From the NCBI RefSeq assembly GCF_030161875.1, contig NZ_BSVA01000001.1, forward strand, positions 930,001-994,000: a stretch of 64,000 nt of DNA, given 5' to 3'. The stretch's first letter is position 1. Each line of letters opens with the position of its first letter. The DNA comes from Homoserinibacter gongjuensis. GTDB taxonomy: Bacteria > Actinomycetota > Actinomycetes > Actinomycetales > Microbacteriaceae. The notes under the pieces were generated by a model. It ran no database searches, was not told the DNA's origin, and was given only the letters and a program-made list of their open reading frames with translations. Shown here one piece after another: positions 29,137 through 38,876 of the stretch. The position numbers and the translations under genes were made by a program.

Positions 29137-30009
29137 ATGACCACCGCTACCGCCTCGCGCCGCATCCCGGCCGCGAAGTCACCGCACCGCATCCGGGGAC
29201 AGAAGCCCGGGTTCCTCACCTACGGGCTGCTCACCGCCTGGTTCGTGGGCAGCGCCTACCCGCTCTGGTGGTCGTTCGTGGCCGGATCGAGCGACACGAC
29301 CGTGCTCACGCTCGACTACCCGCCGCTGCTGCCGGGCGGCAAGTTCTGGGAGAACGCCGCCGAGGTGTTCAACACGATCGACTTCTGGCGGGCGCTCGGC
29401 GTGAGCGTGATCGTCTCGAGCACGATCACGGTCTCGGTGCTCTTCTTCTCGACGCTCGCCGGTTACGCGTTCGCGAAGCTGCGCTTCCGCGGCCGCAACG
29501 GGCTCATGCTGTTCGTGATCCTGACGCTCGCCGTGCCGACGCAGCTCGGCATCATCCCCCTCTTCATCCTCATGAAGCAGTTCGGCTGGACCGGTTCGAT
29601 CGGCGCCATCATCGTGCCGACGCTCGTGACGGCGTTCGGCGTGTTCTTCATGCGTCAGTACCTCGTGGATGTCATCCCCGATGAGCTCATCGAGGCGGCC
29701 CGCATGGATGGTGCGAACCAGTTCCGTACGTTCTGGCACGTCGGCGTTCCCGCCGCGCGGCCCGCCATGGCGATCCTCGGTCTCTTCACCTTCATGACGG
29801 CCTGGACCGACTACCTCTGGCCGCTCATCATCGCCGGATCCAACCCCACGCTGCAGGTGGCGCTGAGCCAGCTGCAGTCGGCGAAGTACGTCAACTACAC
29901 GATCGTGCTGTGCGGTGCGGTGCTCGCCACGATCCCGCTGCTCATCCTGTTCTTCTTCGCCGGGCGCATGCTCGTGTCGGGCATCATGGCCGGGGCGGTG
30001 AAGGGCTGA
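29137..30009 (+). CDS. cebG: Cello-oligosaccharide ABC transporter permease
   Basis: The 290-residue MalG-type permease has six predicted helices and the EAA loop EAARMDGANQFRTFW. The N-terminal YGLLTAWFVGSAYPLWWSF segment is typical of sugar permeases. It overlaps the bglC start by one base (TGATG), so import and cleavage are translationally linked. The frame is intact. Confidence 0.9.
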   Translation: MTTATASRRIPAAKSPHRIRGQKPGFLTYGLLTAWFVGSAYPLWWSFVAGSSDTTVLTLDYPPLLPGGKFWENAAEVFNTIDFWRALGVSVIVSSTITVSVLFFSTLAGYAFAKLRFRGRNGLMLFVILTLAVPTQLGIIPLFILMKQFGWTGSIGAIIVPTLVTAFGVFFMRQYLVDVIPDELIEAARMDGANQFRTFWHVGVPAARPAMAILGLFTFMTAWTDYLWPLIIAGSNPTLQVALSQLQSAKYVNYTIVLCGAVLATIPLLILFFFAGRMLVSGIMAGAVKG

Positions 30010-31427
30010 TGGCGCTCGCTCTGCCGGACGGCTTCGCGTGGCCGGCCGGGTTCATCTGGGGTGCCGCGACCGCGGCCGCCCAGGTCGAGGGCGCCGCCCA
30101 TGAAGACGGCAAGCTCGACTCGATCTGGGATCACTTCGCCCGCACGCCCGGGAACGTCGCCCACGGCGACACCCCCGAGGTCGCCGTCGACCACTACCAC
30201 CGCATGCCCGACGATGTTCAGCTCATGAAGAGCCTCGGACTCGACTCCTACCGCTTCTCGGTGAGCTGGGCGCGCGTCAAGCCCGCCGACGGTCCCGTCA
30301 ACCCGAAGGGCATCGACTTCTACAGTCGCCTCGTCGACGAGCTGCTCGAGAACGGCATCCTGCCCTGGCTCACCCTCTACCACTGGGATCTTCCGCAAGC
30401 GGTCGAGGACACCGGCGGCTGGGCGAACCGTGACACCTCGCAGCGCTTCCTCGACTACGCGATCGCGGTGCACGAGGCTCTCGGCGACCGGGTGGACCAC
30501 TGGACCACCTTCAACGAGCCCCTGTGCTCCTCCCTCATCGCCTACGCGGGAGGCGAGCACGCCCCGGGCGGCAGGAGCCGCGTGCCGGGCTCGCGGCGTT
30601 GCACCACCAGCACCTCGCGCACGGTCTCGCCGTGCAGGAGCTGCGGACACGGGGTGCGCACGAGCTCGGCATCACCCTGAACCTCACGAACGCCGTCCCG
30701 AACGACCCCAGCGATCCCGTCGACCTCGATGCGGCGCGTCGCCTGGATGCGCTGTGGAACCGCGCGTACCTCGAGCCGATCCTGCTGGGCGCCTATCCCG
30801 CGGACTTCCTCGAGGACGTGGCAGGCCACGGCTTCGAGCAGATCGTTCGGGACGGCGACCTCGCCACCATCCACCAGAAGATCGACTTCCTGGGCGTGAA
30901 CCACTACCACGACGACAACGTGTCGGGGCATCCGCTGCCTGCCGGGCATCCGAAGGGCTCTCCCCACCGACAAGCCGACCTCGTCGTGGTTCGTGGGCTC
31001 GGAGTTCATCACCGGCCCGACGCGCAACCTGCCGCAGACGGCCATGGGGTGGGAGATCAACCCCGACGGCCTGCGCACGCTGCTCGTGCGGCTCGGCCGC
31101 GAGTATCCGCAGCTGCCGACCCTCTACATCACCGAGAACGGCTCGGCGTGGGATGACGTGGTCACCCCCGACGGCCAGGTGCACGACGAGCAGCGGGTCG
31201 ACTTCCTCGAGCGTCACCTCGAGGCGGTCGCCCACGCCATCGACGAGGGTGCGGACGTGCGGGGCTACTTCGCGTGGTCGCTCATGGACAACTTCGAGTG
31301 GGCGTGGGGGTACGAGAAGCGGTTCGGAATCATCTACGTGGACTACGAGACGCAGGAGCGCATCGTCAAGGATTCGGGTCGCCGGTTCGCGGAGATCGCC
31401 GCTGCCACGCGTACTCTCGCCTCATAG
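30009..31427 (+). CDS. bglC: GH1 beta-glucosidase (two frameshifts)
   Basis: Glycoside hydrolase family 1: N-terminal [20 protein letters not shown], acid/base Glu in [10 protein letters not shown], nucleophile Glu in [11 protein letters not shown] and the aglycone-site end [17 protein letters not shown]. It would hydrolyse imported cellobiose in the cytoplasm. As sequenced, the frame shifts at the C4/G3 runs 30562-30568 (one base short) and again at the C run 30962-30965 (one base long). Correcting both gives a continuous protein of about 473 residues, normal for GH1, with all catalytic parts present. Confidence 0.9.
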
Positions 31428-31463
31428 GATGTACGGGCCGACCCCGGCCAGGAGGACGCAGGA

Positions 31464-32479
31464 ATGACCCCGGACCAGCAAGGAAGCGCTCCGACGCTCG
31501 AGCAGGTCGCGAAGGTCGCCGGAGTCTCCCGGTCCACCGTCTCACGTGTCATCAACGACTCCCCGAAGGTGACCCCGGAGGCTCTCGCGGCGGTGCGCAA
31601 GGCGATCGACGAGCTCGGCTACGTGCCGAACCGGGCGGCACGCATCCTCGCGAGCCGACGAACGCAGTCGATCGCCCTCGTGATCCCCGAGAACACGGCG
31701 CGCTTCTTCGCCGACCCGTACTTCGCGACCGTCGTGCAGGGCATCGCGATGTACCTCTCCGACACCGACTACACCCTGAGCCTCGTGATCGCCGCCGAGA
31801 GAGACGGCGAGAAGACCCGGCGCTACCTCCAGGCGGGCAACGTCGACGGGGCGCTCATCCTGTCGCACCACTCCGACGATCGCTCGTACACGCAGCTCGC
31901 GCGGTCGATCCCCGTGGTCTTCGGCGGGCGGCCGATGAGTCACGAGGGCTCGGAGGCGTACTACATCGACGTCGACAACGTCGAGGCCGCGCGTAACGTG
32001 ACCCGCCGCCTCATCGACAAGGGGCGTCGCCGCATCGCCACGATTGCCGGCCCCTCCGATATGTCGGCCGGTCTCGACCGCCTCGAAGGGTGGACGCAGG
32101 CGCTCGATGCGGTCGGCATGCCCACCGATCTCGTCGAGCATGGCGACTTCAGCCCCGCGGGCGGTGAGGCCGCGATGCGGCGTCTGCTCGAGCGCGGTGC
32201 CCCGATCGACGGCGTGTTCGCGGCGAACTCGCTCATGGCCCAGGGTGCCCTCAACGTGCTGCGCAGTCACGGCAAGGCGGTGCCGCAGGACCTCGGGCTC
32301 GTGACCTTCGACAACGACTACGCCGCGCAGTCATCCAACCCCCGCTCACGACTGTCGAACAGCCGACGGTCGAACAGGGGCGCCGGATGGTCGACGTGCT
32401 GCTGCATCTCATCGACGGCGGCACGGTGTCGCAGATCACCATGATGCCCACGCGCATCATCGAGCGCGGCTCCGAATAA
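31464..32479 (+). CDS. cebR: LacI-family repressor of the cellobiose operon (one frameshift)
   Basis: The N-terminal LacI HTH (LEQVAKVAGVSRSTVSRVIN) is followed by the hinge GYVPNRAARILASRRT and a sugar-sensor domain. The frame breaks at the C run 32339-32343; one added C turns the end into NPPLTTVEQPTVEQGRRMVD and a natural C-terminus MMPTRIIERGSE with TAA at 32477-32479, about 338 residues. AGGAGG precedes the ATG. Palindromes of the CebR type upstream of cebE are its likely targets. It lies last in the ceb cluster, as in other actinobacteria. Confidence 0.9.
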
Positions 32480-32496
32480 GCGGATACCGTCGAGAC

Positions 32497-32781
32497 ATGA
32501 GCGATCAGGTCGTCGACATCCCCGAACGCAGCCGGTTCGTGCTCGAGCGCGACGGCGAGACGATCGGCAAGGCGATCTACCGACGCGAGCCCGGGGTCAT
32601 CACCTTCACCCACACCGAGGTCGACCCCGCCATCCAGGAACGTGGACTCGGCTCGATGCTCGCGAAGGCCGCACTGGATGCCGTGGCCGCCGAAGAGGGA
32701 ACGCGCGTCGTGGCACAGTGCCCGTTCATCGCCGCCTACATCGAGCGGCATCCGCAGTACCAGCCGCTGCTCACTCGCTGA
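32497..32781 (+). CDS. GNAT-like N-acetyltransferase domain protein (YjdJ type)
   Basis: A 94-residue stand-alone domain with the acetyl-CoA loop IQERGLGSMLAKAALDAV and the end CPFIAAYIERHPQYQPLL, characteristic of the short GNAT-related N-acetyltransferase family found in many bacteria. The substrate is unknown. The 3' end overlaps the convergent membrane-protein gene by 11 bases. Confidence 0.85.
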   Translation: MSDQVVDIPERSRFVLERDGETIGKAIYRREPGVITFTHTEVDPAIQERGLGSMLAKAALDAVAAEEGTRVVAQCPFIAAYIERHPQYQPLLTR

Positions 32782-33721
32782 GCGGCGCTGCCCTCCGGCG
32801 GCGCGCGAGCACCGCGCGGAGGGCGATGCCTGCTGCCGCGACGACCACCGCGATCACGAGCGGCGGGAGCACGAGCGAGGGCATGGAGAGGTAGGCGGAG
32901 AACACGCTCAGCACGTACTCGCGCAGCTCTGCGGGGAAGTGCAGCATCATCGACGACCCCACGCCGGCGGTGACGGCGGTGGCGACCGCGGGCACGAACC
33001 AGAGCAGGAGCAGGCTCGCGACCGCCGCGATGGCGCGGCCGACGCTGCGTACGCCCGCCCAGGCGATCGCGACGCCGACCAGCACGGCGGGGATGCGCCG
33101 CACCACGCCGCCCAGGTCGAGCTCGATCGGCAGCACGCCACGTGGGCTCATCGCCATCTCGAGCCACCAGCCGACGGCCAGCGCGCCCAGCACGAGCCCG
33201 ATCATGGCGCCCGCGCGCGGGGCGGCCGCGACGAGCCCGAAGGCCAGCACGGCGAAGAGCATGCCGACGACCGCGATGCCGACGGAGGCGAGCAGGTACA
33301 GGCTCGCGCGATCATCCGAGGGCAGCCCCGACTCCAGCGCCTGGGCGCTCTGCGCGGTCGCCACGATCTGCACGAACAGCAGCCCGGCCGCGATCGAGAG
33401 CGGGGCGCGCGCGGGCAGGCGCGACCGCAGGGCCCGCGCGGCGATCCCGGCCACGACACCGCCGACCACGAGCATCCCGACGACCGCTGTCAGGTAGGAG
33501 TTGCCGAGCGGCAGCAGCGCGACGGGCATCTGCTCGGGCAGCGCCTCGAACGCCCACATCGCCTGCAGCGGCAGGCGCATCCCGGTGAGGATCCACGGCA
33601 GCAGACCGATGAGAGCCGCGCCCAGCCCGATGCCGAGGCTCGCGAACGCACCCCGCCACTGGGGCGCGCGCGGAGGCTCGGGTTCGGAGAAGGCGGCGGG
33701 TGCGGGGGTCTCAAGGCTCAC
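32771..33721 (-). CDS. Polytopic membrane protein of unknown function
   Basis: The 316-residue protein has about eight or nine hydrophobic helices (for example AFASLGIGLGAALIGLLPWI and GLLFVQIVATAQSAQALE) and short loops, with an Arg-rich C-terminus. I recognise no family motif. It is flanked by a convergent acetyltransferase and a small one-helix protein on the same strand. The frame is intact and codon use matches the neighbours, so it is probably a real actinobacterial gene. Confidence 0.75.
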   Translation of the reverse strand: MSLETPAPAAFSEPEPPRAPQWRGAFASLGIGLGAALIGLLPWILTGMRLPLQAMWAFEALPEQMPVALLPLGNSYLTAVVGMLVVGGVVAGIAARALRSRLPARAPLSIAAGLLFVQIVATAQSAQALESGLPSDDRASLYLLASVGIAVVGMLFAVLAFGLVAAAPRAGAMIGLVLGALAVGWWLEMAMSPRGVLPIELDLGGVVRRIPAVLVGVAIAWAGVRSVGRAIAAVASLLLLWFVPAVATAVTAGVGSSMMLHFPAELREYVLSVFSAYLSMPSLVLPPLVIAVVVAAAGIALRAVLARRRRAAPLSE

Positions 33722-33815
33722 CAGCCCACGCTAGCCGTCCCTCGTACATGGCGGATCGTGCGTCAGGCGGATCTTCACGGGCAGGCCCTCGCGTTCGCCA
33801 TGGAGAGGGGACGCG

Positions 33816-34097
33816 TCACCGCTCGTCGGGCAGTTCGATGCGCACGCGACCGGCCTCGAGATCGAGGCGCCCGTCGCCGGGTGCGGGCGCGGGGGCCGGC
33901 AGTTCGTTCTCGATCGCCGCGATCTTCTGCGCTTCGTGCTTGGTGGGGTGGAACACCTCGTCGGCGAACCCGAACGCGCCGTTGCCGGATCCGCGGCCCT
34001 GGTTGGTGCCGCGCAGCTCGATCCAACCGCGCCATTGCGCGACGGCGACGGCGCCGACGAACACGACGCCCAGCGCGACCCAGCCCCACCACGGCAT
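33816..34097 (-). CDS. Small one-helix membrane protein, unknown function
   Basis: A 93-residue protein begins with a membrane helix (WWGWVALGVVFVGAVAVAQW) followed by a soluble tail with GFADEVFHPTKHEAQKIAAI and a Pro/Ala-rich stretch. It lies ten bases downstream of the esterase gene on the same strand. No function can be assigned. Confidence 0.65.
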   Translation of the reverse strand: MPWWGWVALGVVFVGAVAVAQWRGWIELRGTNQGRGSGNGAFGFADEVFHPTKHEAQKIAAIENELPAPAPAPGDGRLDLEAGRVRIELPDER

Positions 34098-34107
34098 GTT
34101 GTCCAGG

Positions 34108-34868
34108 CTACGCCGGAAGGACCGTGGTCCACCCTCCGCCGAACTTGGGCTCGCGGCCGTCGCCCGAGGAGGTGCCTGTGAGGCGTCGCTTCACCCAGGG
34201 TGCGACGTGCGTGCGGTAGTAGGCGGCGCCCCGCAGTCGCGTCGCCTCGGTCAGCTCGGGCAGGTCCCACCACTCCGCAGGCCGCGGCACGCCGAGCGCG
34301 TCGAGCGTGCGGGCGGCGACGCGATGGTGGCCGCGGGTGTTCATGTGCAGGCGATCCTCGGCCCAGAAGCGCGGCGTCGCGAGCTCCTCATCGAACCAGT
34401 TGTAGGCGCGGATGATGTCGGCCCGATCGGCGAGACGCTGCTCCACCACGCGCGAGAGCAGGTCCCCCGCCGCTTCATGACGCGACCCAGGGGCAGCTGC
34501 CGCGTCGGGTCGGCGCCGGAGAGCAGAATGAGCCGCACGCCCTCCTCGTCGCAGCGACGCAGCACGTGACCGAACAGACCCACGATGCGGTCGACATCCG
34601 CTTTCGGGCGGAGGATGTCGTTGCCCCCGCCGTTGAACGACAGATGGGTGGGCTTCAGGGCGAGCGCGGGCTCGAGCTGCTCCTCGACGATCGGGCCGAT
34701 GAGCTTGCCCCGGATGGCGAGGTTGGCGAAGTCGATCGGCTCGCCGGTACCGGCGGCCCAGCCCTCGGCCACGAGGTCCGCCCAGCCGCGCACCCGCCCG
34801 TCGGGCAGTTCGTCGCCGACACCCTCGGTGAACGAGTCGCCGATGGCGACGTAGCGAATCGAGGGCAC
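34108..34868 (-). CDS. SGNH/GDSL-family hydrolase (one frameshift)
   Basis: Block I AIGDSFTEGVGDELPDG holds the nucleophile Ser, block III lies in SFNGGGNDIL, and the Asp-His pair in EDRLHMNTRGHHRVA completes the triad. The frame breaks at the C run 34464-34468; one added base joins MKRRGD to LLSRVVEQRLADRADIIRAY, giving about 253 residues. Members are esterases acting on lipids, acetylated sugars or acyl-CoAs. It follows the ABC ATPase gene by nine bases and may be last in the lplA operon. Confidence 0.87.
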
Positions 34869-34877
34869 CGCAAAACC

Positions 34878-35638
34878 CTACGCCGCCCGCCGCGGGATGA
34901 TGAGCGGGCGGCCGTCGCGCACGAGCACCTCGACCGGCAGCCGGTAGACCTCGGCGATGAGCTGCTCGGTGAGCACCTCGAGCGGGGTGCCGAGGGCGCG
35001 CAGGCGGCCGACGTCGAGCAGGGCCACACGATCGGCGTAGGCGCCGGCGAGCGAGAGATCGTGCAGCACGACCACGACCGTGCGCCCCTCCCGGGCGAGG
35101 TCGCGCGCGATCCGCAGCACATCCTCCTGGTGGCGCAGGTCGAGCGCGGCCGTCGGTTCGTCGAGCAGCACGACGGGGGTGTCCTGTGCGAGCACCCGGG
35201 CGAGCGAGACGCGGGCCCGCTCGCCGCCCGAGAGCTCGGTGAACCGGCGCTCGGTCAGGTGGGCGACATCCGTGCGTTCGAGGGCCTCGCGGATCGCGGT
35301 GCCGTCGAACTCACGTGCCGGCGTGCGCGCCCACGGGCTGCGCCCCATCTCGACGACCTCGGCCACCCGGAACGGAAAGCTCACGGCGTTGTCTTGCGTG
35401 AGCACCGAACGGATGCGAGCGAGCTCGAGCGGTTCGAGCGCGTCGACCGGGCGGTCGTCGATGAACACCGCCCCGGCATCCGGATGCCGCTCCCCGCGAG
35501 CGCCGAGAGCAGCGTCGACTTGCCGGCGCCGTTCGGACCCACGAGCGCGAGCAGTTCGCCCGTCGGCACCGTCAGGTCGACGTCGTCGACGGCCCGGCGG
35601 GCGCCGAGTTCGACCGTGACGTGCTCCGCACGGATCAC
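34878..35638 (-). CDS. Heme/siderophore-type ABC transporter ATP-binding protein (one frameshift)
   Basis: The GTG at 35638 overlaps the permease stop (GTGA). Walker [10 protein letters not shown], signature LSGGERARV, Walker [13 protein letters not shown] and switch His in VVVLHDLSL are present, and the length of about 253 residues fits the FecE/HmuV class. The frame breaks at the C run 35492-35495; one added base joins LSALAGE to [12 protein letters not shown]. It powers the permease encoded upstream. The family imports heme, cobalamin or ferric siderophores; the iron box at the operon start favours heme or iron. Confidence 0.88.
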
Positions 35639-36716
35639 GCCCAGCCTCCCGAGGCGCGGCGCTGCCGCCAGAGCAGCACGAAGAAGAACGGCCCGCCCAC
35701 GAGCGAGGTGAGCAAGCCGATCGGCAACTCGGCTCCCCCGATGAGCGTGCGCGCGAGCAGATCGGCCACGACGATGAGCAGCGCGCCGCCGAAGGCGCTC
35801 GACACCAACAGCGCGCGGTGCGCGGGGCCGAGCAGCATCCGCATGAGGTGCGGCACCACGAGACCGACGAACGAGATGATGCCCACGAACGCGACCGCGA
35901 CGCCCGTCAGCAGGGCCACGAGCACGATCGACGCGAAGCGCAGTCGCTCGACGTCGATCCCGAGATGGCGGGCGTTGCGCTCCCCGAGGGCGAGGATGTC
36001 GTAGCGCCGCCCGAGCAGCACCGCCACGACCGTGCCGATCGCCGCCACCGCGAGCACGAGCAGCGCCTCGCGCCAGAGCGATCCCGAGAGCGATCCGAGC
36101 TGCCAGAACACGATCTGCTCCCGGCTCGCGCTGCCCGCCATGAACAGCAGGAAGGCGAGCCCCGCGCCACCGAAGGCGTTGACCGCGATGCCCGTGAGCA
36201 GCAGCGTGACGACCTCGGTGCGCCCGCCCGCGCGGGAGACCCCGTAGACGAGCAGCGTCGCGCCGAGCCCGCCGGCGAAGGCGAGGAGCGCGATCGTCCA
36301 CTCGCCGAGCGCCAGCAGGCCCGTCACGATCGCGATGGCCGCGCCGAACGCGGCCCCCGCCGACACCCCGACCACTCCGGGCTCGGCGAGCGGGTTGCCG
36401 AATACGGCCTGCATGACGGCACCGGCCACCGCGAGAGCCGCGCCCACCCCCATCGCCATCACGATGCGAGGAAAGCGGATGACCCACAGCGCGGCATCCG
36501 CTGTCGGGTCGATCGGGGGCCAGGGTTCGGCACCCACGGGTTCGGGATCCAGGTGCCGTGCAGGAACGACAGCACGACCTCCTGCACGCTCACCCCGAAC
36601 TGGCCGACGACCGCTGAGACGATCGTCGCGACCACGAGCAGCACGGCGAGCGCGATGCCGACGAGGGTGCGACGGCGGGCGAGACGCGCCGCGGATGGCA
36701 CCGCGGGCGCGCTCAC
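35635..36716 (-). CDS. FecCD-family permease of a heme/siderophore ABC transporter (one frameshift)
   Basis: The GTG at 36716 overlaps the upstream ligase stop (GTGA). The FecCD features [20 protein letters not shown] and [19 protein letters not shown] are clear, in about 360 residues with nine or ten helices. The frame breaks at the G run 36538-36540; one added base joins HGTWIPNP to [18 protein letters not shown]. The permease should form a dimer with two ATPase copies encoded just downstream. No binding-protein gene is next to it; the likely partner is the lipoprotein at 42655. Confidence 0.88.
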
Positions 36717-37762
36717 GGCACCCGGTAGAGCCACTCGTCGGTGGAGAACTTCTCCGCCACGAGCTGCTCGGCGCGCGCGTACTCCTCCGGTGTGATCTCG
36801 TCGTCGTGGAGGCCGTGCAGCGAGCGGAAGGTCTCGACCATCCGCTCGATGATCGCCTCGCGCGGCATCCCGGTCTGGCTGCGCAGCGGATCTACGCGCT
36901 TCTGCGCCGACTTGGTGCCCTTGTCGCTGAGCTTCTCGCGCCCGATGCGCAGCACCTGCACCATCTTCTCCGCGTCGATGTCGTACGACATCGTCACGTG
37001 GTGCAGCACGGCGCCGTCGGCGAGCCGCTTCTGAGCGGCACCGCCGATCTTGCCTGCGGGGCTCGCGATGTCGTTGAGCGGTTGGTAGGTGGCCTCGATG
37101 CCGAGACTACGCAGCGCCACGAGCACCCAGTCGTCGAGGTAGGCGTAGCTCTCGGCGAAGCTCATGCCCTGCACGAGCTCGGTGGGCGCGTAGAGGGAGT
37201 AGGTGATGATCGACCCGGCCTCCATGAACATCGCGCCGCCGCCCGAGATGCGGCGCACCACCGGGATGCCGAACCTCGCGGCGTTCTCGGGGTCGACCTC
37301 GTTGCTCACCGACTGGAAGCTGCCGATGACGACCGCGGGCTCGTTCCACTCCCAGATGCGCAGGGTGGGCTTGCGGCGACCCGCGGCGACCTCCTCGGCG
37401 AGCACCTGATCGAGGGCGAGGTGCGTGACGGGGCTCAGAGGGCCCGGGTGCACGAGTTGCCACTCGTAGTCACGCCACGCGGTCGCGTGGTGCACGGCTC
37501 GCCGCACGGCCGTCGCGATGGCCTCGGGCGAGAAGCCGAGCAGCACGGCGCCCTCGGGCAGGGCCCGCTGCACGGCCGCCGCGATCGTCTTGCCGTCGGA
37601 GTCGGCCGGCAACCCCGTCAGGGCCGCATCGATGAGCGGCAGCGCGTCGTCGGGCTCGAGGAAGAAATCGCCGGAGAGCCGCACGTTCGCGAGGCGTTCA
37701 CCGACGACGTCGAGGTCGACCACGACGAGCTTGCCGCCCGGCACCTTGTACTCGCCATGCAC
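36713..37762 (-). CDS. Lipoate-protein ligase family protein with the accessory domain at the N-terminus
   Basis: The 349-residue protein begins MHGEYKVPGGKLVVVDLDV, the start of the LplB-like or ligase accessory domain that normally follows or stands apart from the catalytic part, here at residues 1-90. The catalytic BPL/LPL domain follows (about 100-300) with RRISGGGAMFMEAGSIITYS and the lipoyl-adenylate Lys region GKIGGAAQKR. It should attach lipoate or octanoate to E2 or H proteins. It is first in an operon with a heme-type permease and ATPase, behind an iron-box-like palindrome, which is unexpected for a lipoylation enzyme. The frame is intact. Confidence 0.85.
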   Translation of the reverse strand: MHGEYKVPGGKLVVVDLDVVGERLANVRLSGDFFLEPDDALPLIDAALTGLPADSDGKTIAAAVQRALPEGAVLLGFSPEAIATAVRRAVHHATAWRDYEWQLVHPGPLSPVTHLALDQVLAEEVAAGRRKPTLRIWEWNEPAVVIGSFQSVSNEVDPENAARFGIPVVRRISGGGAMFMEAGSIITYSLYAPTELVQGMSFAESYAYLDDWVLVALRSLGIEATYQPLNDIASPAGKIGGAAQKRLADGAVLHHVTMSYDIDAEKMVQVLRIGREKLSDKGTKSAQKRVDPLRSQTGMPREAIIERMVETFRSLHGLHDDEITPEEYARAEQLVAEKFSTDEWLYRVP

Positions 37763-37784
37763 ATCTCAAGCCTAGTCGCGCGGT

Positions 37785-37800
37785 GTTAGGCGTGCCTTAG
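37785..37800. promoter_or_regulatory. DtxR/IdeR-like iron box upstream of the ligase-permease-ATPase operon
   Basis: GTTAGGCGTGCCTTAG is a near-palindrome with the TTAGG...CCT(T)A layout of actinobacterial DtxR/IdeR sites, 23 bases before the ligase start. A better copy lies upstream of the binding-protein gene at 42619-42634. Iron repression of both heme-transport units is the simplest reading. Confidence 0.6.
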
Positions 37801-37827
37801 TCGCGGCGGGCCGCCCTCGCTGGTTTC

Positions 37828-37949
37828 TGTTGTGCAGGAAAACCGGCGCAGTTGTGCAGGACAATCCGCCGACTTCCCCGGATTCACAGGCCTCGCGCGC
37901 GGGGCCGTCTGCAGAACTCCTGCACAACAGCGGAGGTCCTGCACTACAG
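37828..37949. repeat. Palindromic intergenic element, TGTTGTGCAGGA type
   Basis: Two forward copies (TGTTGTGCAGGA at 37828-37839, GTTGTGCAGGA at 37851-37861) face two inverted copies (TCCTGCACAACA at 37918-37929, TCCTGCACTACA at 37938-37949). The centre shares words with the element at 40240-40377. It fills most of the spacer before the hydrolase 3' end. Confidence 0.78.
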
Positions 37950-37957
37950 CAGAGCGC

Positions 37958-38814
37958 TCAGCGCACGTGCGCGTCCAGCCACGCGACGATGTCGGCGCGC
38001 ACCTCGTCGTGGTTGGTCTCGTTGAGCATCTCGTGACGGCCGCCGGGGTAGACGGTGACGGTGACATCCGTGAGTCCCCCGCGCTTCTCGTAGGCCTCGG
38101 CGAGCTTGCGGATGCTCGCGGGGCCGCCGAGCGGGTCCTCCTCCCCGATCATGATGAGCATCGGCAGGTCGGCGTCGAGCTTCTTCGGGGTGCCGAGCAG
38201 ACGCAGCGTGTCGGCGAGGCCGAACAGCTTGAGCACGGTCGCGTCGAAGGTGAGCGGGTCGGCTGCGAAGGCGGCCCACACCTCCGGGTCGCGCGAGAGC
38301 CATTCGTGGCCCGTCGTGCCGAGGTGCTTGTGCCGGGCGTTGAGGTCGCCGCCGTTCATGTCGGTGAGGGTGCGGTAGGCGGTGGCCGAGAGGATGACCG
38401 CCGAATAGAGGGCGGCATCCGTTCCGATGATCTTCTGGGCGAAGAGCGAGCCGAGACTGTGCCCGAAGAGCACGAGCGGCACGCCGGGGTTCTCGTCGCG
38501 GATGATGCTGCTCAGCTGCTGCACTGCGGCGATCGCGGCCCGCACGCCCCCGGCCCGAGCTTGCCGAGCTTGCTCGTGTCGCCTCCCCACTGCTGCATGC
38601 CGGTGGCACCGTGTCCACGATGGTCGTCGGCGTAGACGGTGTACCCCGCGGATGCCAGGGCTTGCGCGAAACGCTCGTAGCGCGTCGCGTACTCACCGAC
38701 GCCGTGCAGCAGCTGCACGATCGCGCGGGGCGCATCCGCGGCCCATACGTAGTAGTGGATCGTGACGCCGTGAGCGTCGACGAAGGTGCGCTCGCTGCGC
38801 GTGACATCGGTCAT
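37958..38814 (-). CDS. Alpha/beta hydrolase, monoacylglycerol-lipase-like (one frameshift)
   Basis: The Hydrolase_4 features are [31 protein letters not shown], the nucleophile elbow [13 protein letters not shown], the Asp in [12 protein letters not shown] and the His in [11 protein letters not shown]. The frame breaks at the C run 38547-38551; one added base joins KLGPGG to [15 protein letters not shown], giving about 285 residues. Likely activity is hydrolysis of monoacylglycerols or lysophospholipids. No operon partner is evident. Confidence 0.88.
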
Positions 38815-38876
38815 GGGGCCTCCTCGCCGCTGAAAGCGTAGCGGCGCTCAGGCCGTGTCCGGACGCGCAGGGCATC

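Noticed and set aside
30009..31427. bglC as a decayed pseudogene
   Set aside because: Both catalytic Glu motifs and full length return after correcting two homopolymer runs, and the rest of the operon is intact.
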